A program made the translations under genes and the position numbers. Shown here one piece after another: positions 56,098-64,000 of a stretch of 64,000 bases of DNA. Origin of the DNA: Sipunculus nudus (lineage: Eukaryota; Annelida; Sipuncula; Golfingiida; Sipunculidae). Location of the stretch: positions 5,080,664-5,144,663 of the forward strand of contig CM049315.1 of NCBI GenBank assembly GCA_026874595.1, given 5' to 3'. Positions within the stretch are counted from its first letter, which is position 1. Each line of letters opens with the position of its first letter. The notes beneath the pieces were generated by a model that was given only the letters and a program-made list of their open reading frames with translations, did no database searches and was not told the origin of the DNA.

Positions 56098-58629
56098 CAA
56101 TGCAGGTTAACCACTGAATTCAAAGCTGAAATCCTGATACGGTAGCGCCATCTTTTGCCGATTAATGATACTGTTGCATGTTATTCGTACATATAATTTG
56201 GCTTCGAAGTTGAATAAAATAAGGCACGAAACATTCTTTTTGTTTTAACAAAGCACAGGCGGTGTTTAGGTAAGGGCGTCGCGCTCCCCATTTTTTCGAC
56301 CAAAAAATCTGGGAAATAGAAAAAAAATAAATACAAAAAAAAAAAAATGATCCGAATTTCGCATCATGGTGCTATAACACAACGCCTATTTGCGCTGTTC
56401 AAAAAAGTATTTACACCCAACACGTCCTGTGCCAACCTGCCTAAAATTTTTATATCTGTCCTTGCAAAATGCATTTTAGTAGGGACAGGGATGGGACTTG
56501 TCAGTATTAATCCTTTCCTATACATATTTTTCGATAGATCAAATATAAAAATGTAGTAAAAAATTTTATATGTTTTTTGTTTACCATGATAAACCGATGA
56601 CATTGACAAAGAAATAGATAATCTTTAGGTTTCCTTTTACGTTTCCATACATAAAGTTCTACTCCGGGGTTTTACATTCCTTAACGTTTCTGGTCACCCA
56701 GTTCTATGAAACTGTAAAATCCTCGTATTCTCCTGCAGTCCATACTTACTTCATCACCTATGACACTTTCACATATAGCCGAATGTTACCACTTGTCCTG
56801 GCCCCGCTCAAGCCACAACCAGATACCGCGGAGAGACAACACATATTCTGCTCTGTCTACACGTTGCCAGTCTTGCAGGGATTGTTGAGGTTTGTTACCA
56901 CGGCGGGACAACATTCACTGAATGGTATGATGCAACGGACAGCCAAAACTATACAATCTTAAACTGCATGCAACTTTTTTTCATATTCCTTGGCTTACGA
57001 CTGGTTTATCAAGAAAGAACAATTAGAGTACCATTCACTATATACATTGCACTGTTAATACTTAAGCAGGATTAAGTGTTATAATTACCGAAAATTTCAG
57101 TATGGTTTGTTACAGCATGGTTGTCTTGTAAGCCTGATATAAATATAATAAAACATCCGTCGCCAGATGTTAAACATTTCTGATACTGTGAAATTTGAAA
57201 ATAGAACTAGCTAAGAAATGAAAACAATGTATTTTTACATTGCATGAATTAATCTCTTTACAGAATAAAGGCCGAACTTTTAATTTGTAAGTAACAATGA
57301 ATATATTAGATACAAGCCCCAAACAAATTCTATGAAAAGAAAATGTGCAAGGTTTCTAAAAATGAAAACAAGAAAGAATAGTGTTTCTCTAGATAAAATA
57401 ATATAACTATTCTTGGTAACAATATCTGTGCAGGCTGGTAGTTCCATCAGGTGATATATATGGAAACTAAGCCGGATTATTGGCGTGTTTCCTGGTCTTC
57501 TAAAGTTAACCGCAGATTATTGCTGGTAAATTATCGATATACCCACGGAAATTTACAGGTCTGTGGCAGGTGGAGCAGTCAGATACCCGGAAAAAAAGTG
57601 TGCTTTTTAATTGTCACACAGGGCACGGTTTTATAACCGACCCATTCACATGGCCTGAATACTAAGATGCTAAGTGTGTTGAAATCCGATTATACTGCCT
57701 TAAGACATCCGGGCAAAGTAAATCATTGTTAGACGGTTTATTATTAGTTGTTCCGATAGTCGTAGGAACCGATTCACCATATTGTGTTCCAACCGCCCGA
57801 ACCTCGAGAGATTGTCACAGAAAGGTAGGCAAACTAATAAAAATTATCGGGCAGTGAGACTACAGCTTAAAAACCTGTCACACAGTCAAGGATGAGCGGC
57901 GGCATGGCCAAAGAAAGGTCTTCCGGGAAGGTCCGGCCTCCTTCCTGTGACGTTATGGTTTCTATCCTCGATAATCCTTAGTGTGTAAAAATACACACCA
58001 CAGTCCGGAAGTACATCCCGGAAGTTTCCAACTTACCGTGGCCATGTTGTTTCCTGTAGTGCTTTCATTGGTTTGCCGATATTTGACCGCGCTTAACCGG
58101 CATATTTTGACTTTAGAAGCATCCGCCTTCTTCTTGGGTGTGATCCTAGATACTAGGCAATACAGAGCCGGTCGTGGCCATTTTTCCATAGGTCATCCAC
58201 GGAAGGAATACGGATTAACAATGTCTAGCAGGCATCAGACTGGGCAAGTATTACGGATTAGCCATGGAATAGTACCAATTGGTTGCATAGAGATCTATTC
58301 AAGGAAATCCAAGGTCTTTTTAAGAATAAATGATGGATATTAACGGTCAAATTAGGGATGGTCAAGGAAAATACCTGGTTTGTATTAGTGTACTGTTATA
58401 TAGCGTGGTCGTTTTATATTATACCTTGTTGTAGATGTGGTTTTCTGCAGGCTGGAAGTGCAGCCCGGATCTTTGAGACTTTTAAATATGAACACAGGGA
58501 CGAGGGTGATGTCATCTGAAAACAACCTGGGTATGTGGCTCTCATGAATAAATATAACTCTTTCCCTTCGTTGAAATTTGAAAATATATTAGCAAAAAAA
58601 TCACAAGAAGTACAAATCTCTCATCACAA
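56094..58629. other. Intergenic, with a possible small promoter at ~58.0 kb
   Basis: No conserved gene is visible. The frame 57981-58343 on the plus strand, with an internal ATG at 58044, is open for 100 codons after a hydrophobic N-terminus. It follows ETS/YY1-type motifs, but it resembles no family I know. The overlapping short frames at 56347-56609 contradict each other. Confidence 0.4.
58005..58048 (+). promoter_or_regulatory. Paired ETS motifs plus YY1-like motif
   Basis: CCGGAAGT occurs at 58005-58012 and again at 58018-58025, 13 bp apart. GCCATGTT (YY1-like) lies at 58041-58048 and overlaps an ATG. This arrangement resembles compact animal housekeeping promoters where YY1 sits at the translation start. 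Transcription is unproven. Confidence 0.35.
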
Positions 58630-58635
58630 TTTATT
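58630..58635 (-). terminator. Polyadenylation signal of the lectin-like gene
   Basis: AATAAA on the minus strand, about 205 bp beyond the stop codon at 58840. It is the nearest clear signal in the right orientation for this gene's 3' UTR. Others may exist further on. Confidence 0.5.
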
Positions 58636-58839
58636 GAGAAAATAAATAAAAACCAATAAATCAACTACAACAAATTAAGGTGCCAAGTGCCAAGAATTGT
58701 TCGATCATTTATAGTTTCCTGTTTTATCATGGTATCAGTAAAATCGTAGTAAATATAGATAATAAAGCAATAAGATGATCCAAAAACATGTTAACGCCCA
58801 GAATTTCTTAAAACTAAGCTGTAGGTTTTAAACTGTCAT

Positions 58840-59150
58840 TCAAGTTGACATTGACATTGCATGTCTGCGCCGGATATGACTTTTGCTCGACCTTGTGCCA
58901 AAGTGCTTGGACAGCTCCCTCCCTATCCTACCAATGTCCATTAAAACCAGGACGAGCAACTCGGCCACAACGAGGCAGATAGCAGGGATACCAATAGCCG
59001 GCGCCCCATAAGCCTCCGTCGGCGGAAACTCCACACGGACAATCCCAACGTACTTCTCTAGATCCCCGACGTCTGGTACCACCGTGCCAAGATCCGAAGA
59101 CGTTATATACCGATCAGTTGATGTACTGCTTGGGGAAGCCTGATGTTCTA
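58840..59150 (-). CDS. Exon, terminal: stalk, transmembrane helix, cytoplasmic tail
   Basis: The acceptor TACATTTAACAG lies just upstream (59151-59152). The frame opens with a Ser/Thr-rich stretch (SPSSTSTDRYITSSD), an Asp/Glu-containing juxtamembrane segment, a ~24-residue hydrophobic helix near codons 63-86, and the tail MDIGRIGRELSKHFGTRSS with a RRRH cluster, ending in TGA at 58840-58842. No tyrosine signalling motif is seen in the tail. Confidence 0.8.
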
Positions 59151-62100
59151 CTGTTAAATGTATAAATATTTTAGTAACTTGGCCACATTAATCCCAAGTA
59201 CCGTCAAGGCTACTGCTAAACACCACCTTTTTTTTTAATCATGATATAGATCAACCTGAATAACCAATAAATTATCCTTTAATTTGTGTTTTTTTTTGCC
59301 ACTGTTTTTAATAAAGAAATGTTTACGTTCTTTTTAAATCTGCTTTTTTCCATGGACATGTTGTAATATTAATCAGCTTACTACTGGCGACTTAATCTAA
59401 AATTCCTTTCCGTCTGTGGGGTTCTTTGTCTCTGAATTATCTCTGAGATGTCTGAGGTTTATCATGCAAAGGTCACAATAGAATACTACCATCTTCTATG
59501 CCAAGGTGGCCGCAAGGGGCGTCTGTTGACTATGGGTAACTATTTCATGTTTAATATGTGATTATAATTGTATAACTGATTTCTGAAGTTTAATTATTTG
59601 CAGTCAGACGACTAAGTTTGATAGCAAAAATATTTTGCAATCAGCCATCTACTTTCGAAGATTGAACGCCAGAATGGCTTTCTGTGACATTTACAGACGT
59701 GTAATGGATCCATATCTCACCTGTACATGAATATTCGATATCTGTGTTATCACAGTCAAGTTCTACGATCATCCTGTAACCCTGACGACAGCCGACGGTC
59801 ACGTGAGTTGTTGGTTGAGCGTTTCCTTGTTCAACCTCTGGTACAGGTACCACGTGATCTATGTTCGGGGTCAAGGCCGGACAGGAGTTATCACTTTCTG
59901 ACGTCACGGTTTGTGACGTCATTGTGGCGGAAAATTCAGCAGAACTTGAGTCGGCAAAAGAACCCTGGCTATAGGATTCTGACCCTGTTTCTGAAACTGA
60001 ATCCTTTCTGAAATATAGCAGCCGTTTTGATGCGTCTTGATGCGTTTACATCTCATTAAATTCAAGAACATCTTTAATGCTTGCATGCAGATAAACTAGT
60101 AATCATCCTGTATAACTGTTCTATGGATGCTTAAACAGCATAATGTAAAATAATCTCATTTTTTGCAATGACTCATCCGTTTAATGACCTAAAACACTTT
60201 CTTGTAATTACCAAAGCTGTGGGTAGTTATTACTAGATTAGATTATTCAGTATATGAAACCAACATGAAAGCTCCTGAAACACTGTGTCAAGCCTTTTAT
60301 ATTAGTCTCAACTTATTTCTTTTTTGCCATGAAAATGTAGGGAATAAAATGAACGTATATCAGTCGTTTAGGCTTCGGTGCTGAAGACCCGGGGTTGAAC
60401 AAGCTTAGTCACAAGATGCACACTGAAAAGTTAACATGGTCACAGAGCTCAACTCAAATGTTCAAACTGCTTCTCTAAATTCTGCCAGTATCGTGTAATA
60501 TGGAACCGAATGTTAAACTGTCTTTCACTCTCTTGAGACTACGTTTTATAAACTAGCCCAGTTGATGCAATGGCCAAGACTTAATTCCTCCCGCTTACAG
60601 AGACACAAGACTTAATTTGCTGCGCCGCGACGCTTATAATAGCTACTGCCACCTCGAAACAATTAATGTAACTATTTCACGGCTCTCCGACCGACTTTTT
60701 CGTAGTGATATAAGCTGACACTGAGTTACGTCTATCGGTACATGGAATGACGCTTTATGTACGTATTTTGACAGCAAACATATACGTGTACTAAAGACAT
60801 GGCAGGGCTGTGGCTTTCTTTATCTTTCCAAAATGTTTCCGATATCTTAAACTTTAAGCACCCCCCCCCCCCCCCAGAGACCAAATTAAAATGGTAAATT
60901 GGAGTACATACCCGTCGCCTCCTCAGATAAAGTGGAGGATATTGCAGGCTCAGCGGTGGTTGTCAGAAACTGAGAGGTTGAGTTATACGGCATGAATGAG
61001 AGTAACGTCGTAGTTCCGGCCGAAGAATCACCGGAGCAGGTGACCTCTCGCGGGAGAACATGGTACTCAGGAGCTGATGTAAGAAAATAAAAAAAAGAGA
61101 GTTAAGGTGAGAGCTCCGTACAATTGGCTTGTTTATGAAATATTTAGGTTCCAAGGATTAAACGACTCGTTTTACGCCGTTGTTTCATTACTTACAAGCT
61201 GGGTACTGACAGATGAAAGGCAGAACCACTGAGTCTTCTATGGAATCCAGTTGTTTTAAAACTGGTCGAAACACACCGGAGTTCTTTATTTCGTTACCAA
61301 GCAACGGACCGCCCCACGCTGAGTCACCGTTTGGATCCGGGTACAAGCGCCATCCCCCACAAACGTAAACTAATCCTACACGCCATCTGGTGGGTAGAAA
61401 AGAAACAGTAAAGTACACGGAAATCCTGATCTCGTGGACGAGACTAATGCTGCATTTGTAACCTCTGGGTATAATATGGTAAAAATAGTTGACATGGAAA
61501 ATGTCGTGGGACACTTGGTCCCAGTGGTAAATACCACTGGCGAACTTAGGCTTCTTCGAAGTAGCCCCATTTAACCCACTTGGCGACCTTCTCCATTATC
61601 TATGGCACTGACGATATTTAAAGAGCAGAAAATGAAACCAATATTTTACTTGTGTGTAATAAATTCTTTTTAAATGACAAATAAATTTGAACAAATATGA
61701 CCTGAAACAAATGTTATACATCAGGTTCTGTTTTGATACTATGACAAACTAGACCTCCGGTCAGTGGGCCTTTTGTTGGGTACTGTGTGTTTGACATCCG
61801 GTCAGTGGGCCTTTTGTTGGGTAATGTGTGTTTGACATCCGGTCAGTGGGCCTTTTGTTGGGTACTCTGTGTTTGACATCGGGTCAGTGGGCTTTTGTTG
61901 GGTACTGTGTGTTTGACATCCGGTCAGTGGGCCTTCCGCTGGGTACTGTGTGTTTGACATCCGGTCAGTGGGCCTTTGTTGGGTACTGTGTGTTTGGCAT
62001 CCGGTCAGTGGGCCTTTTGTTGGGTACTGTGTGTTTGACATCCGGTCAGTGGACCTTTTGTTGGGTACTGTGTGTTTGACATCCGGTCAGTGGGCCTTTT

Positions 62101-64000
62101 GTTGGGTACTATGTGTTTGCAAGTCATTTGCTTGACATCTGGTGATCAGCAAATACAGGGTAATTACTTGATATATGTAATCGATTACGATTAATTTACA
62201 GGTGTATGATTACGATTACAATTACGATTATGTAATAGATTACGATTACTTAATGATTAGTTCATAAAGTAAACATGATTACAGCCACGACTACAAACCT
62301 TAATATTGTCAAAAGGCAACACAAGATTTCCATACTCTATCCTTTATTAAAATACATCAAAGAAAGGAAAACATCGACAGAATAGTTACTCCCATCAAGA
62401 GAGAAATAATTTCCATCACTTCAAATGCTTGTCGCACTAATAAACATAAGTCTCTTAAATTGTGCATTTGTGCGGCAACAACACTCAGGGCCGATTATAT
62501 TTCCGGCTACACTGAACATCTTTCCATATGGGTTTTGCAGTCCAAAAATATGGTCGTAGTAACAGTGAGGATATTGTTAGATTAGCCAAAAAGTAACACC
62601 CAGGTCTATTCTGTTCCATTTTCTTCGGGGAGAGTTTACTGTAAATAAACGTTTTGATTTGGTGAAATCTAAATTATCTTATGTTTTAGACAGATTCGTG
62701 TTTGCAGTCACCAATGGACATGACATGTACAAATCTGCCTGGCCTTAGTGTTGTATGTTTAGACACTTAAGCATTGTAGGCCTATACTTTAGCCAGTCTC
62801 ACATACTACATAACATGGTCCGGAGTAGAGCACCAGCATGGTTACCTGTGAATTAATAATAGCCACTGCATGGGCAGCATCTGGCTTTGTAACCAGCTTA
62901 GTCATATATAGCTTTACATAAGCCACAAAGCCTGAGGTGTTCTCCTCATACCAATGACTGGTTTAGAGCACTGCATGGGCAAACAGTATGCTACAAAGAA
63001 GCAATGCTCTTTTGATATATATTTCTGTGTATTCTTGGACCAAAATTGGGTAATCGTAATCAGAAATCGTAATCAATTGTTAAGCTACTGAGCAAATCAC
63101 CTCAATATATCAGCAAAGATTTTAAACCGAGTATAACCATAAACAGTGACCTCAGTACAACTTATTGACTACAAAAACCATTATATATTTCAATAGCTTA
63201 CAGGGCTTAAATGCATATAACAGCATATCATACCTTAACCGATCAGTTTTTACATTTTAATAGGAAAAGTAAACAGGCGTACGTGGTCCAATGTGTACAA
63301 TTTACACGCATCAATACTGCAAAACTCAAGGATAAAGGGATCAGTTCTTATTAAGTAAGAATGTCCAGAGCCACTCGCTGCACTAGCTGGAGGCAGTATT
63401 GGCTTACAACCTTTCACACCTTATGTTTGACAAAGATATGGTCAGTGGTCAGGTTAATCCTGTTAAGTAATGACCAACTAATTAGCTGAAACGAGGAAAG
63501 TGTATGGAACTACAGGGGGAGTCCAGCTCTCGGTCAAGGAGATGTACACAGAGATAGATATCAAACGAGTTTGTATCCTCCCACACTAACAACGGGTACA
63601 ACAAATCATTTTGAATAATCAATAAGCATTATTAATATTAAATATAAATATGTTTTACTTATTTATTATAACACATGTTATATCACTCAGAGATCAACGT
63701 TGCTATAATTACTAAATAACAGTCTGTCCTTCTCAAGACTGGGTAAAAGTGATCTTGATTTAGGAACTACCAGAGTTTCCATTCAAAATTATCAAAAATG
63801 TAGCCGTGTTTTTGTTTTCCAACTAATGACTCACGTCAAACTTGCTCAGATACAGCTCGTGAGAACCAAGAAGCGGTCACTGGATACCAGGTAATGTATA
63901 ACGCAGTATGTTTCAAATCATATACTTACGCAGGTCCGTTTTCGAAATAATCAATGAGGGTGATCACTTCACTAATAAAGTCGGCCTCTTTTTGTGTATT
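58840..64000 (-). CDS. Membrane-anchored C-type-lectin-like protein gene (3' five exons)
   Basis: The exons are >64000-63930, 61386-61196, 61073-60912, ~59996-59721 and 59150-58840, giving 336 residues plus stop within the window. Residues 1-88 are the end of a C-type-lectin-like domain (KEADFISEVITLIDYFEN, WRVGL, GGWRLYPD, SAWGGP, LPFICQYPA). A Ser/Thr-rich stalk follows, then a segment with four cysteines (CPAL, VGCRQGYRM, LDCDN, YSCT), a second Ser/Thr stretch, one helix (APAIGIPAICLVVAELLVLV) and a ~30-residue basic tail. Donors are GTAAGT, GTAAGT, GTATGT and GTGAGA, acceptors all end in AG, and every phase joins in frame (2,1,1,1). It is likely a type I surface receptor or adhesion protein. 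The 5' exons with signal peptide lie outside the window. Usual calcium/sugar motifs (EPN/QPD, WND) are not visible, so sugar binding is doubtful. Confidence 0.8.
59721..59996 (-). CDS. Exon: Ser/Thr-rich stalk and four-cysteine segment
   Basis: The donor is CAG|GTGAGA at 59716-59720. The start is set by phase: the acceptor GGATTCAG at 59997 leaves two bases and joins the previous exon in frame. A second acceptor six bases on (exon start 59990) is equally in phase. It encodes SETGSESYSQGSFADSSSAE, then CPALTPNIDHVVPVPE and the cysteine-containing run ending YSCT. The frame stays open past the donor to 59641 and there reads GEIWIHYTS, giving a sushi-like Cys..Trp spacing if the intron is retained. 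Confidence 0.7.
60860..60877. repeat. Poly-C run in intron
   Basis: A C homopolymer just downstream of the donor of the 60912-61073 exon. Simple repeat. Confidence 0.9.
60912..61073 (-). CDS. Exon: short Thr/Ser-rich stalk
   Basis: 162 bp, phase 1 on both sides. The acceptor follows a good pyrimidine tract (TTTATTTTCTTACATCAG). The donor is GG|GTATGT. It encodes PEYHVLPREVTCSGDSSAG and then a Thr/Ser-rich run with one N-glycosylation sequon (NST). Typical of an extracellular linker. Confidence 0.8.
61196..61386 (-). CDS. Exon: second half of C-type-lectin-like domain
   Basis: 191 bp. The acceptor is CTTTTCTACCCACCAG and the donor TT|GTAAGT is consensus. Reads WRVGLVYVCGGWRLYPDPNG, then SAWGGPLLGNE and LPFICQYPA. 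WRVGL fits the WIGL motif, GGWRLYPDP the W.W.DG region, AWGGP the W..G.P region and FICQ the terminal strand with its final cysteine. The inner cysteine pair and the WND motif of canonical domains are not found. Confidence 0.8.
61755..62118. repeat. 41-bp minisatellite inside the lectin-gene intron
   Basis: The unit GACATCCGGTCAGTGGGCCT, TTTGTTGGGTACTGTGTGTT, T is repeated nine times with one-base indels and substitutions. It lies in the 2.5-kb intron between exons 63930 and 61386. The Gly/Val/Trp-rich frames over it are artefacts. Confidence 0.92.
62119..63929. other. Intron sequence, low-complexity in part
   Basis: 62180-62300 is rich in ATTACGATTA-type repeats (TGTAATCGATTACGATTA and variants), echoed at 63050-63080. 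There is no frame or motif otherwise. Confidence 0.5.
63930..64000 (-). CDS. Exon, partial: first half of C-type-lectin-like domain
   Basis: Runs off the window edge. It encodes NTQKEADFISEVITLIDYFE and then NGP, the helix-2 region of the fold (the common S..E..FI pattern). The donor GC|GTAAGT leaves two bases, which join exactly with the one-base start of the exon at 61386. Confidence 0.7.

Noticed and set aside
60963-61154. 63-codon minus-strand ORF overlapping the lectin-gene exon at 60912-61073
   Set aside because: It is in a different frame from the phase-consistent exon and crosses its acceptor site.

Overview
The window is animal nuclear DNA, A+T-rich and gene-poor, with intron-containing genes, GT-AG splice sites, LINE/LTR/SINE retroelements, small DNA transposons and long tandem arrays. 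There is no operon structure, no ribosome-binding sites and no dense coding. The retroelement types, the tRNA-headed SINEs and a membrane-anchored C-type-lectin-like gene with phase-1 introns fit a marine invertebrate, most likely a mollusc such as a bivalve. That assignment is inference, because no species-specific marker is visible.

Layout. 1-4 kb: a ~120-bp tandem repeat, intergenic DNA, and one copy (2870-3265) of a dispersed repeat whose inverted partner lies at 28.4 kb. 4.1-10.4 kb: a candidate 6.3-kb DNA element with short terminal inverted repeats (TIRs), a TA duplication, clusters of ACATGT palindromes at both ends and an internal 50-bp minisatellite. 10.4-35 kb: mostly intergenic, with a hAT-like MITE, three solo LTRs of one family (14.8, 22.0 and 30.5 kb), short tandem arrays, a complete SINE with a 15-bp target duplication, a foldback-type element, and a 33-bp/132-bp higher-order repeat.

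35.2-44.6 kb is a nested pair of retroelements. A decayed APE/RT LINE on the + strand is split by a 6.9-kb LTR retrotransposon on the - strand. The LTR element is the most notable mobile element. Its enzymes are Ty3/gypsy-like, but integrase precedes reverse transcriptase, which is the Ty1/copia-like order of the Gmr1 group. Its gag carries a segment resembling the SCAN domain, which is thought to descend from this kind of gag. It is disabled by frameshifts and stops.

44.8-56 kb: a pogo/Tigger-like MITE, an RTE-like LINE tail with an AAGT-repeat 3' end, a fourth solo LTR, a SINE head, an 89-bp satellite with a three-unit higher-order period, and a 66-bp (22-codon) satellite open in several frames. 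Two CTCF-like motifs occur at 45.97 and 51.97 kb.

58.6-64 kb (- strand) holds the only well-supported host gene. Five exons encode the end of a C-type-lectin-like domain, a Ser/Thr-rich stalk, a cysteine-containing segment, one transmembrane helix and a short basic tail. Splice sites and phases agree across all four introns, and the 5' part lies beyond the window edge.
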